Part shown: piece by piece, positions 9,290 through 18,597 of the stretch
Numbering within the stretch: position 1 is the first letter of the stretch
Layout: each line of letters begins with the position of its first letter
Assembly (NCBI GenBank): GCA_046350295.1
Contig: JAXMAR010000001.1
Span: 186,001-250,000 of the forward strand
Length of the DNA: 64,000 nucleotides
Direction: 5' to 3'
Source of the DNA: JAXMAR01 sp046350295
Lineage (GTDB): Bacteria > Planctomycetota > Planctomycetia > Gemmatales > Gemmataceae
Translations under genes and position numbers: made by a program
Notes under the pieces: model-generated
Told to the model about the DNA's origin: nothing
Database searches by the model: none
Seen by the model: the letters and a program-made list of their open reading frames with translations, nothing else

Positions 9290-10956
9290 AGGCCGTGACG
9301 AACGCGGTGGAGTCTTCAGCCGGCGGCGCGGCCGAGGCTTCATTTCCCGATCCGCGTGTCCGGCGTTCGCCAGACCTTGACGAGTCCCGAAAGGTCAAGT
9401 CAAGCAAACGTCTTAGCGTCGGGCGAAAAGGACAAGGTCTCGGTTGATTCCGGCGGATCGACTCGCCGATCTGCGTTCCTGCGCTACGTCCCATAGACAT
9501 TTCCGTTTCCGGGTGCAGTCCTTTATCTTCGCAGCAGGACGTGAGGAGTAGTGTGCCGTCCGGGCTGAAGGCCATCTGCGTCACCGGATAGGATGCTCCG
9601 TGGCTTCCGAGCCACTGCTCGGCGCCCCCAAGATTCTGCTCCGCGTTGCAGACCCTTGCACTTTGCTTCCCTCAATTGCGGCGGCGAGTCGCTGCCGTCT
9701 CGGCTTATCGCCAGCTGCGACACCTTCGACGGGAGGAACCAGTTGCCCACGGGGAGGCTGCTCCTCTCGGAGGGATATCTTGGGGCCGGATCCGTAGATG
9801 ACGTTCTGCATGACGCGCCTTTGGCGTGCCCCGTGAACATCCAGCCCCCTCCGGATGTATCAGTGCGGAGGTGACTTCACCGTCACCTCCCAGCGGTGTC
9901 GCGAAGCCACCGGCGATGATGACCTCGCGGCAGATCACAGAGAAGCCGCCCCCTCTCTACGCACACGATGCAGCGCGTTGACCGTCTCCGCTCACGCTCG
10001 GCCGCGCGTGCCGAGGACCGCATTGATTTCCGCTCGCCGGAAGAGCTGACTCAGCAGATGTCCGCCGTCAAGCTTCTTCCTCACGACCACGGTGTCGAAG
10101 GCGTTCATCACATCCGCGAGTTCCAGACCGTCAAGGCCTTTCGTTCACCGTCACAACTTGTGGCGCGCCACCGCCGCAAAAGGCGGCGCGGGAACAACCC
10201 CCCGACGATAGGGCGGCCGATCACCTTGCGGGCGCGGAACGTCCCGGGGCCCGGCGACGCCATCGGCGCCAGCTCACGAGCAGCATGGTCCCGTCCTTGC
10301 TGAACTCAAGGGAAACGATGTCTCCCCGGCATGCTCCAACGTCCACCAGGCGTCGTCAGGTCGAACCCACCCGCGGGAAACGGCAATACGCAGAGAAGCC
10401 GATAGCCACCCCAGGCAAGTGGGGCGAAGACCACAAGAGTGCGCAAGACCCGCCACGTTCTGGAGTCGATCCCGCCCCAAGCCAAACGAGCGATGATGGC
10501 GAGCAGCAAGATCACCGCGAGAACGACCAGCACGGATGCCGCAGCGCCGACCCGCTCCCAGAACCTCGGCCAACGCACGCCGAGATGTGCGAGCAGGGAG
10601 GGGAGATGGAAGCCGTGGGCAGGGTCGAGTATTGCATGGGTCCAGCCAAACAAACCGGCCAGGCCACCGAGCAGGGCCCCGAGCATGCCGCCCAAAAAGC
10701 CCCCAAAAAACGGATGGTTGCCGGCGTCATGCGCCTGAACATTGAGATCAGCGGCGTTGACGAGCAAGCTACCCACCATGGCGCCGATCATGGCCCCGAG
10801 CAAGGTCGCGCCGCTGACCGACATCAGGAAGCGCATCCCCGTCGTCCAACCGAGAAAATGCTCGATAGCGAACTGCGTCGCGCCGACCAGTCCGCCGCAC
10901 AAACCGCCCAGCAGGAGAAACGCGAGCGATGCGCCCACACAGTTCCTGCATGTCAT
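9290..10956 (-). pseudogene. Decayed membrane protein with C-terminal WD40 repeats
   Basis: From ATG at 10956 an intact frame of 216 codons runs to a stop at 10306. It encodes a protein with MTCRNCVGASLAF at the start and four to five glycine-rich membrane helices. The last 20 residues look frame-shifted: in the next frame the text becomes GDIVSLEFSKDGTMLLVS, a WD40-type strand. Further WD40 pieces follow in changing frames: SKVSQLAISRDGS, VTQMAFSPDGTLLLTSC and GLVKVWRTPDTRIG. The original gene probably joined a membrane N-terminus to a WD40 beta-propeller. The number of indels is high, as in the kinase-tubulin remnant nearby. The membrane part alone could still be expressed. Confidence 0.7.
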
Positions 10957-11202
10957 CGCCGGTCCGCGTTTTTGATGGAGCCGGGGACGAGATCGACTGG
11001 ACGACGTCGCTGTGATCGAGGGAACACGGGAGGCAGCCGGGGCCCGGATCTTGGCGGCCTTGCCGAAACGACGGTCGGCGGGCAGTCGCCTGATCCCGCC
11101 CCTGTACCGGCACGCCGAAACCTTCACGGCGCATTTGCTCGCGCGTCTGTTCCGCGCCTGCTGCAACCGCCAGGGTGACATTCCTGAAGGTCGTCCAGCG
11201 TC

Positions 11203-11421
11203 GCAGTTCTCCCCGGTCCCCGACGCGCCGCAAATGTGCTGGTAACACGTAGGGCAGACATCGTAGTCCCCTGCGTAGTACGACTTGGGGGAGAAACTGG
11301 GAAAAGCGTCCGCGAGAGAAACCGGAAAGCTCTTGTCGAACTCCTGCATGCGATCGTTAGGGATCCTTCTGAGCTTGCTCTCCTCGACCGCCACCCCGCA
11401 CAGTTCGCAGGACTTGATCAT
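11203..11421 (-). pseudogene. Small putative zinc-binding protein, end unclear
   Basis: Starting at ATG 11421, after a ggggagaag ribosome binding site, the frame reads MIKSCELCGVAVEE and later YDVCPTCYQHICG. These two CxxC pairs suggest a small zinc ribbon. After about 70 residues the translation loses protein character although the frame stays open down to 10306, where it merges with the membrane part of the decayed WD40 gene. I infer a frameshift or lost stop near 11200. The frame is also open upstream to 11601 but would overlap the GH57 gene end. Confidence 0.4.
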
Positions 11422-11588
11422 GGGCTTCTCCCCCGAGGGAGCGTCCGCTACTGGTTGTTCCCCAATGCGACGCCTGACCTGATCCGCGCTCATCCCCGCG
11501 AAGTATTTGCCGACTTCAATGTCCCATGGTAACCAGGAAGCGTCCCAAGGACGATGGGCAAGCCCTTTTGCCGCAAAGCTTGCAGAGG

Positions 11589-13778
11589 CTACACGTCCCA
11601 CATGATCTGCTCGAAGTCCGCCGACGGGCGCTCCAGCTGGATGCTCCCCTCGCGCGGGGCCCGGTCCCGGCTCTGATGGTCCTCGAGCAGCTCCACGTAA
11701 AACTGAATCGGGTCACGCTCCTCGCGTTTGAGCAGCGCGAACGGCAGGGAAATCTCGACGACGCGGTCGATCCCCACCCGGATCGTCTCCACCCCCTCGA
11801 CCAGGGGCCTGCCCTGCGCCTGGAAGAAGAGCGCCGGCATGTCGCTGCCCGGTTTCTCGACCCGCAGCTCCGCATCGCGCGGCTCCAGGAAGCCGACGCG
11901 CAGCGTCTCGTACTTGGCGAGCGCCTGCCGCGCCGGTCGATCGAAATCGACGCGGATGAGCAGGCTTTCCAGATTGAAGCCGAACAGCACCTCCCTGATC
12001 GGCCCGCGCGCCACCATGGCCATCGTCCCGCGCTCGTTGTGGCTGGTGTACCGGCCGGCCGTGAGCCACTCGAAGAAGGTCTCGCGGCCGTCGATCTTGA
12101 CGTCGAGGAAGCCGCGCGGCTGGGTGTGCATCGGCTTCTGGCCGCGGCGACAGATCGGCCGGCTCAATTCCGGCGGCGGCGTGTCCCCGAGCAGCAGGTA
12201 CACGTTCTGCAGGTGCTTGCGAAAGAGATGATCGAACAGCTCATCCTGGGCGCTGTGGTGGTCGTCGCCGTACCACCAGAACCAGTCGCTCCCCTGGGCG
12301 ATGTAGATCTCCTCCCACGCCTGCCGCACCTTGTCCTGCGGGATGTGCGGCTGCTGGGCCCGGGCGCGGAGGTGCTCGCGGGCGTTGTGCAGCGCGTCCC
12401 AGCCGGTGTTGTCCTCCTCGTGGCCGATCCAGATGGCGAAGTTGTGGTGGATCCAGCTGCCGGCGAAGAGGCGCGGCAGCGTGTCGCGCGGCGGCTGCTT
12501 CTCCAGGTACTCCCCCAGCCGGACCGACCGGATGCCCGGCGTCGAGGTGCAGCGGGCGTAGAGCGAGCGCAGGAAGGAGACGCCGCCGCCCGGATAGTGT
12601 TCCCAGCAATTCTCGCCGTCCAGGATGACGCTGACCAGGACCGGTTCGCGCGCCGGAACCGCCTGGCGAATGCCGTGCAGGTGCTTGAGGAAGTCGTCGG
12701 CCGCTTCTTCTCCCGCGCTGCGCTGATAATGGAAGCCGATGCGGTCGCTGAGCGCATGGTCGCGAAAGACGATGGCCAGCTCCTTGCCCCCTTCCTTCAC
12801 GAGATAGGGGCGATAGAGATGCCCCGGATTGCGGACGTGTCCCTGCTCGTCGCGGCTGACGAAACCCTGCGTCGACTGGCTCAGGATCCCCTCGTCCGTG
12901 GCGATCCAGCGGATGCCGTTTTCCGCCAGGAGCGGGATCATCGACTGGCAGACGCTCCCCTCCGCCGGCCACATGCCGCGCGGCGCCGCGCCGAACAGGC
13001 GGGTATGGAAGTCGACGGCGCGCTGCACGTGGGTGGCCGCGTCCTCGGGGTAGCCGCCCGAGTAGCGCGGCAGCTTGACGTGGGGCATGGCCTCGCGCGC
13101 CAGCTTCTTGTCGAAGAGGAGCGGCAGGATCGGATGAAAGAACGGCGTCGTCGTCAGCTCCACCTGCCCGCTCTCGGCGAGGCGGCGGTGCAGCGGCAGG
13201 ATTTGCCGCAGGATCTCCAGTTGCTTGTCGAGCAGCCAGGTTTTCTCGGCTTCGCTGAAATGGCGGCCCTTGTCGAGCAGGGCGCGGAGATCGGCGTCCC
13301 TTTCGAAAGCGAGGGGATGGATCCAGGCGAGGTTGAACCAGACCTGCAGGTCGCGGAGGTCGCGCTCGTTGAAGCGGCGCAGCGCCTCCTGCGCGGTGTT
13401 GCGTCCCGGCGCCCGGCGCTGGAACAGCTCGAAGTAGCGCGGAAACGGCTTGATCATCCGCTCGGCGCTGGCCATGAAGAAGTGCTCGAGCAGATAGAGC
13501 GCATCCTGCTCGCTCAGGCCGGAAGCGGGGAGCAGGGTCGCCTGCAGGAAGCGGTCGGTGGCGCCGTTGTCGGTGTAGGCGAGGAGCTGGGTCAGGAGGG
13601 AAGGAACGAGATTGATGGCGCAGCGCATCTCCGGGAACTCGAGGAGATGCAGGGCCATGCCGTAGTAATCCTTGACCCCGTGCAGCCGCACCCAGGGCAT
13701 GGGGTTCTCGCCGCCGACATCGTCCGGGTAATAGGGCTGATGCTGATGCCAGAAGAAGGCGAGCGAGAGGTCGGCCAT
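11589..13778 (-). CDS. Glycoside hydrolase family 57 protein (alpha-amylase/alpha-glucanotransferase type)
   Basis: The 729-residue protein begins with LSLAFFWHQHQPYY, the HQHxPY motif of GH57 catalytic barrels. The nucleophile region GMWPAEGSVCQSM (Glu in the fourth conserved region) and the acid region ILDGENCWEHYPGGG (Asp) are both present, as is WFWWYGDDHHS in the C-terminal half. GH57 enzymes act on alpha-glucans such as glycogen or starch; the exact reaction is not readable from sequence. There is no signal peptide, so it should act in the cytoplasm, fitting glycogen metabolism. The C-terminal 150 residues form a beta-rich domain. It is transcribed divergently from the DUF1549 gene. Confidence 0.92.
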   Translation of the reverse strand: MADLSLAFFWHQHQPYYPDDVGGENPMPWVRLHGVKDYYGMALHLLEFPEMRCAINLVPSLLTQLLAYTDNGATDRFLQATLLPASGLSEQDALYLLEHFFMASAERMIKPFPRYFELFQRRAPGRNTAQEALRRFNERDLRDLQVWFNLAWIHPLAFERDADLRALLDKGRHFSEAEKTWLLDKQLEILRQILPLHRRLAESGQVELTTTPFFHPILPLLFDKKLAREAMPHVKLPRYSGGYPEDAATHVQRAVDFHTRLFGAAPRGMWPAEGSVCQSMIPLLAENGIRWIATDEGILSQSTQGFVSRDEQGHVRNPGHLYRPYLVKEGGKELAIVFRDHALSDRIGFHYQRSAGEEAADDFLKHLHGIRQAVPAREPVLVSVILDGENCWEHYPGGGVSFLRSLYARCTSTPGIRSVRLGEYLEKQPPRDTLPRLFAGSWIHHNFAIWIGHEEDNTGWDALHNAREHLRARAQQPHIPQDKVRQAWEEIYIAQGSDWFWWYGDDHHSAQDELFDHLFRKHLQNVYLLLGDTPPPELSRPICRRGQKPMHTQPRGFLDVKIDGRETFFEWLTAGRYTSHNERGTMAMVARGPIREVLFGFNLESLLIRVDFDRPARQALAKYETLRVGFLEPRDAELRVEKPGSDMPALFFQAQGRPLVEGVETIRVGIDRVVEISLPFALLKREERDPIQFYVELLEDHQSRDRAPREGSIQLERPSADFEQIMWDV

Positions 13779-14023
13779 TGTCGCGAGAAGACATACGAAA
13801 GGCTGGTATCCGGTCCTTTATTCACTCTACATCAAGAAGGACGGGGCGGTCAGCGCATCTTGCCTCGGGGATGATTTACCAAAATACAAATGAGTAGGGA
13901 TATGGCCGGATCGGTTGCATCCCCCCGTGCAGCGGGTACGCTAAAGAGGCGCCCCGCCGCCAGTGCGCATCGCCGCAGCTGGTCTCCGCCATCGCGCCAA
14001 AGGGCGCGCGAAGGAAACCCTGC

Positions 14024-16537
14024 ATGATCCGAGCGCTGTCGACGCTGGCTTGTCTGTGTGCGCTGGGGGCGGTCGCCAATTCCGTCGGGGCCGCCGAGGC
14101 GCGCCCCGACACGCGTTTCAGCCGCCACATCGTGGCGCTCTTCAGCCGCCTCGGCTGCAACGCCGGCGCCTGTCATGGGGCGGTCAAGGGCCAGAACGGC
14201 TTTCGCTTGTCCCTCTTCGGCGCCGATCCGGCGATGGATCACACACGCCTCCTGCACGAGCACGGCGGCCGGCGCTTGAACCTGTCCGATCCGGACGCCA
14301 GCCTGCTGCTCTTGAAAGCCACCGGGGGGATCCCGCACGAAGGGGGCAAACGCCTCGACATCGACAGCGCGGAATATCGGCTGCTGCGTGACTGGATCGC
14401 AGCCGGGGCGCCGCTCGACCGGCCTGACGCCTCGGCGACGCCGCGTCTGACGGTGGCGCCCGGCAGTCGCGTGCTCGAGCGGGGCGAAACCTTCCGCCTC
14501 CAGGTGAAGGCCGCCTTTCCCGATGAGACGACGGAGGACGTGACGGCGTTCTGCACTTTCGAGGCGCATGACGGCGCCGTCGCCCAGGTCGACGGCTCGG
14601 GTCAGGTCAAAGCGCTGGACTTCGGCGACACCATTGTGATCGCGCGCTATCGCGGCGCCCCCGTGATGGCGCAGGTCCTGATCCCGGCCCAGGCCAAGGG
14701 GGAGTTCTCGGCGCTCAAGGAGCACAACTTCATCGATCGGCACATCCTCGCCAAGCTGCGGCGCCTGAACATCCATCCCTCCGACTTGTGCGACGACGCC
14801 ACGTTCCTGCGCCGCGTCAGCCTCGACGTCACCGGCGCCTTGCCCACGCCGGAGGAGATTCGCTCTTTCCTCGCCGACAAAAATCCCGACAAGCGCGCTA
14901 GGAAGATCGACGAACTCCTGAACCGGCCCGGCTACGCGGCGCTCTGGGCGACCCGCTTCAGCGACATCTTGCGCCCCGCCCAGTTCGACACCAAGAACGG
15001 GCTCAACGAAAACGCCAGCGCCCGGCGAACCTATGAATGGCTGCGCGACCGTCTGCGGGAAAACGCGCCTTACGATCAAATAGTGGAGCGCATCCTGCTC
15101 GCCACCAGCGCGGAAGGGCGGCCGGCGGCCGAGTGGGTGCGGGAGGTTCAGGACTATCTCGCGGAGGACGCGGCCAAGAGCGCGGACCTGAAGGTCTACG
15201 GCAAGCGGCGCACGCTCGATCTTTACTGGCAACGCCCCAGCGCCGCCGGGGTCAAAGGGACCTTGCAGGTCGCCCACGCCTTTCTCGGCCTGCGTCTGGA
15301 ATGCGCGCAATGCCATCGCCATCCCTACGACATCTGGCAGCAAGACGATCTCCTGAGCTTCGCCAACTTCTTCATGCCGGTCGGCGGCGCCGGCGGCGGC
15401 AGTCCCGCTTCGCCCGAAATCGCCAAACAGGCCGACGCGCTCATCCTGCAGGCGAAGCAATCGCGCGAAGAGGTCAAGAAGCTATCGGAAAAAGCCAGGG
15501 ACAAATCGCTCAGCAAGGAGGACGCCGCCAAGCTGAAAGAGGAGATCAAGAGCGCCGGCGAAAGGGCGCAACTGCTCGACAGCACGGCCAAGCGCCTCAA
15601 GGGGACCGAGGTGCGCGTCTTGAGCAAGGCGCCGTTCGCCAGCGTCAGCAGCACGCTGGGGAGCCAGAAATCCGAGGCGTTTCGCCTGCTCGGCGACAAA
15701 CGCTCGATCACGATTCCCGCCGGCGCGGATCCGCGCGCCGTCGTGATGGCCTGGCTGCGCCGCCCGGACAATCCGTACTTCGCCAGGGCGCTGGTCAACC
15801 GCGTCTGGGCCCACTACTTCGGCCGCGGCATCGTCGATCCGCCGGACAACCTGTCGCCGTTCAACCCGGCGACGCATCCGGAATTGCTCGCGGAATTGTC
15901 GGCCGATTTCGTCAAGCACGGTTACGATCTGAAAACCCTGCACCGGCTCATCCTGGGCAGCCGAACGTACCAGCAGAGCGCAAAGACCAACGCGAGCAGC
16001 AAGTTCGACAGGACGAACTACGCGTCGTTCTATCTGCGCCGGCTGCCCGCGGAGGTCCTGGTCGACGCGGTCAATCACGCGACGCTCGGCAAGGAGACGT
16101 ATCCGCCGGAATTGTTCGTGCCGCCCGGAGCGCTGGCCGTGGAGGTCGCCGGCAGCGTCGGTAACGACCAGAAGAAGGCGACCCTGCACTACGCGTTCCA
16201 CATCTTCGGCCGGCCGCTCCGCAACCCCGAGGCGCAGTGCGACTGCGAGCGCGACGCCACGGTGACGGTGGTGCAGGCGTTGTTCCTGGCGAACCATCCG
16301 ACCATCCAGGCGAAGATCGCCGCCGCCGATGGCCGCGTCGCCAAGATCGCGAAGGAGCAGCCGGACGCAAGAAAGGCCGTCAAGGAGGTCTACCTGTGGA
16401 CGCTGAGCCGGCCGCCGACCGAGGCGGAGTCGCAGGCGTGCGTGGCGCATCTGAAGGGGAGTTCGTCGTATCAACGTGGACTTGAAGATGTGCTCTGGGG
16501 ACTGTTGAATACCAGGGAGTTTCAATTGAGTCACTAA
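14024..16537 (+). CDS. DUF1549/DUF1553 domain protein with cytochrome-like motifs (planctomycete type)
   Basis: A signal peptide (residues 1-23) is followed by a cytochrome-like segment, RLGCNAGACHGAVKG (CxxxCH), a bacterial Ig-like region around 145-210, the DUF1549 core (FIDRHILAKLRRLNIHPSDL, then LRRVSLDVTGALPTPEEI), LRLECAQCHRHPYDIW (CxxCH), a lysine-rich coiled coil around 470-520, and a C-terminal DUF1553 region (RALVNRVWAHYFGRGIVDPP). Proteins like this are expanded in planctomycetes and are usually followed by a DUF1501 partner; a role in periplasmic polysaccharide or sulfated-sugar use is often suggested but not proven. Here the DUF1501 gene follows after one inserted gene. Confidence 0.93.
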   Translation: MIRALSTLACLCALGAVANSVGAAEARPDTRFSRHIVALFSRLGCNAGACHGAVKGQNGFRLSLFGADPAMDHTRLLHEHGGRRLNLSDPDASLLLLKATGGIPHEGGKRLDIDSAEYRLLRDWIAAGAPLDRPDASATPRLTVAPGSRVLERGETFRLQVKAAFPDETTEDVTAFCTFEAHDGAVAQVDGSGQVKALDFGDTIVIARYRGAPVMAQVLIPAQAKGEFSALKEHNFIDRHILAKLRRLNIHPSDLCDDATFLRRVSLDVTGALPTPEEIRSFLADKNPDKRARKIDELLNRPGYAALWATRFSDILRPAQFDTKNGLNENASARRTYEWLRDRLRENAPYDQIVERILLATSAEGRPAAEWVREVQDYLAEDAAKSADLKVYGKRRTLDLYWQRPSAAGVKGTLQVAHAFLGLRLECAQCHRHPYDIWQQDDLLSFANFFMPVGGAGGGSPASPEIAKQADALILQAKQSREEVKKLSEKARDKSLSKEDAAKLKEEIKSAGERAQLLDSTAKRLKGTEVRVLSKAPFASVSSTLGSQKSEAFRLLGDKRSITIPAGADPRAVVMAWLRRPDNPYFARALVNRVWAHYFGRGIVDPPDNLSPFNPATHPELLAELSADFVKHGYDLKTLHRLILGSRTYQQSAKTNASSKFDRTNYASFYLRRLPAEVLVDAVNHATLGKETYPPELFVPPGALAVEVAGSVGNDQKKATLHYAFHIFGRPLRNPEAQCDCERDATVTVVQALFLANHPTIQAKIAAADGRVAKIAKEQPDARKAVKEVYLWTLSRPPTEAESQACVAHLKGSSSYQRGLEDVLWGLLNTREFQLSH

Positions 16538-16572
16538 TCTACCTACATAGACGCAGAATTCACGGGGCAGAC

Positions 16573-17193
16573 ATGCCTTTTTCAACGTATGCGAGACTCG
16601 GCGAAGCGCTCAAGACGTTACAGATCTCCTTGAAACTGGAGTCCTTCGTGGCGCCCATTCCTCTGGTCGTGTCTGGTCACCTTCGCGAGGAAATCGATTT
16701 TGTCCAGGAGTGGGCAGGTCTGCCGCAGTCCGAATTCGCTATTTGCGAGAGCTTGATTTATCCGATCCTCAAGGAGGTTTGGAAACACTATCCCGAATTC
16801 AAGATCTGGAGCCACGAGCCCTTGAAGTTTGACGAGGATCTGTGCGGCACACCGGATTATTTCCTGGCGCGGCGATCCCCGCTGGGAACGCCGGTCATCG
16901 AGGAGCCGTACCTGCTTGTGGTTGAGGCCAAGAAGGATGACTTTGATTGGGGCTGGGCGCAATGCCTGGCGGAAATGGTGGCCGCCACCAAGCTCAATCA
17001 TTGGCCGGAGCAGGTGATGTACGGCATCGCGACCAACGGGCGCTCGTGGCAGTTCGGCAAGCTGGAAGGCGGCGTGCTCACGCAAGATCCGCGCTTCTTT
17101 GGCTGGCTACCGCTGGAAGAAGTGTGTGCCGCCGTCAATTTCATGTTCGAGCAATGCCGCCAGCAACTGAAGGCGTATGCCGGCGCCGCGTAG
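16573..17193 (+). CDS. PD-(D/E)XK nuclease-like hypothetical protein
   Basis: The 206-residue protein has the spacing of a PD-(D/E)XK restriction-like fold: Glu near the N-terminal helix (ICESLIYPILKEVW), then LCGTPDYFLAR (the PD), LLVVEAKKDDFDWGWAQC (the ExK) and a helix QCLAEMVAATKLN with the Gln common in type I restriction subunits. No DNA-binding or methylase partner is nearby. It sits between the DUF1549 and DUF1501 genes, which are normally adjacent, so it looks like an insertion into that pair. Its less extreme codon choice also differs from its neighbours. Activity is inferred from motifs only. Confidence 0.7.
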   Translation: MPFSTYARLGEALKTLQISLKLESFVAPIPLVVSGHLREEIDFVQEWAGLPQSEFAICESLIYPILKEVWKHYPEFKIWSHEPLKFDEDLCGTPDYFLARRSPLGTPVIEEPYLLVVEAKKDDFDWGWAQCLAEMVAATKLNHWPEQVMYGIATNGRSWQFGKLEGGVLTQDPRFFGWLPLEEVCAAVNFMFEQCRQQLKAYAGAA

Positions 17194-17213
17194 CTTATGT
17201 TAGGGGGGGCATC

Positions 17214-18557
17214 ATGCAAAAAGGTTGCGACAACTATCACCGGCAGAACCGCCGCGATTTCCTGCGCGTCGGTGGCGCCGGCCTCTTCGGGCTGACGTTC
17301 GCGGACTTCTTCCGCGCCCGGGCCTCGACCACCGCTTCGGCGGCGCCGCCGCCGGCGCGCAGCATGATCCTCATCTGGCTCGCGGGTGGGCCGCCGCACC
17401 AGGACATGTTCGACATGAAGCCGGAGACGCCGCCGCCTTTCGGCAGCGAGCTGAGGCCGACGCGCACCAACGTCCCCGGCATCGACTTCTGCGAGCTGAT
17501 GCCGCGCCTGGCGCACATGGCCGACAAGTTCTCCATCCTCCGCTCCGTCGGCATCGGCAACGAGCGCTGGGAACATTCGGGCGGTCTCTACTGGCTCTCC
17601 GGCAACCCGCGCAACCGGACCACCGTGCAGTTCCCGATGTACGGCAGCGTCCTGGCCAAGGAGCGGCCGGCGCCGCGCGGCATCCCCAGCTTCGTCGGCT
17701 TCGGCCACTACTACGACGCCGGCGATTCGGCGGGCGACCTGCGCAACAACTACCTCGGCCCGGCCTACGATCCCATGGTCTTCCAGCCCGGCAATCCGCG
17801 CGACGAGGTCGGCGCCATGCTGGCGCCGCCGGCCCATCTCGACCTGTCCGGCCTGCGGCGCCGCGAGAGTTTGCTCGAGTCGCTCGACACGCAGATACGC
17901 GCCCTGGACGCTTCGGAGCACCTGATCGCCGGCATGGATCGCTTCCAGCAAAGCGCCTTCGACATGCTGCGCTCACCGCGCCTGCGCCAGGCGGCCGATC
18001 CCCGCCAGTTCCCCGCGCGACTGCACGACCGCTATGGCCGCAATCAGCAGGGCACGAGCGCCCTGGCCGCGTGCCGGCTCGTCGAGGCGGGCGTGCCGTT
18101 CGTCTTCGTCCCCTGGCCGGGCTGGGACTATCACGGCAGCGTCACCAATGCGTGCCGCACGAGTCTGCCGATCCTCGATGCGATGCTGTCGGCGCTGCTG
18201 CAAGACTTGCACGAGCGCGGCTTGCTCGAGAGCACCATCGTCACCGTCCTGGGGGAGATGGGCCGCAATCGCATCTACAAGGACCCCGCCTACTCCGGCC
18301 CGCCCGGCCGCGATCATTGGGGCACGACGCAATTCGTCCTCGTCGCCGGCGGCGGCTTCCGCCAGGGCATGGTCCTGGGAGCGACCGACCGGACGTCGCT
18401 GCGCGTCATCGACAAGTACTACTCGCCCATCAGCTACGGGCGGACACTGTATCATCTGCTCGGCATCGACCCCGACAAGGAGCTGTTCACGCCGAGCGGC
18501 CGGCCCGTGAAGATCAGCTCGGAAGACGCGCCGCTGATCCGCGAGATCGTGGCGTGA
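17214..18557 (+). CDS. DUF1501 domain protein, Tat-exported
   Basis: The start codon is ATG at 17214, after an unusually G-rich ribosome binding region (taggggggg). The N-terminus has a twin-arginine signal, NRRDFLRVGGAGLFGLTFAD. The mature protein reads MILIWLAGGPPHQDMFDMKP, an alkaline-phosphatase-like fold motif, with LGEMGRNRIY and GRDHWGTTQFVLVAGGG further on, which match the metal-site regions of sulfatase-like DUF1501 proteins. Length, 447 residues, is normal. It partners the DUF1549/DUF1553 protein encoded upstream; their joint function is not established. Confidence 0.92.
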   Translation: MQKGCDNYHRQNRRDFLRVGGAGLFGLTFADFFRARASTTASAAPPPARSMILIWLAGGPPHQDMFDMKPETPPPFGSELRPTRTNVPGIDFCELMPRLAHMADKFSILRSVGIGNERWEHSGGLYWLSGNPRNRTTVQFPMYGSVLAKERPAPRGIPSFVGFGHYYDAGDSAGDLRNNYLGPAYDPMVFQPGNPRDEVGAMLAPPAHLDLSGLRRRESLLESLDTQIRALDASEHLIAGMDRFQQSAFDMLRSPRLRQAADPRQFPARLHDRYGRNQQGTSALAACRLVEAGVPFVFVPWPGWDYHGSVTNACRTSLPILDAMLSALLQDLHERGLLESTIVTVLGEMGRNRIYKDPAYSGPPGRDHWGTTQFVLVAGGGFRQGMVLGATDRTSLRVIDKYYSPISYGRTLYHLLGIDPDKELFTPSGRPVKISSEDAPLIREIVA

Positions 18558-18597
18558 GCGCTCGCGATGACGCGAGACAAGGCATAAGGAAACAAAC

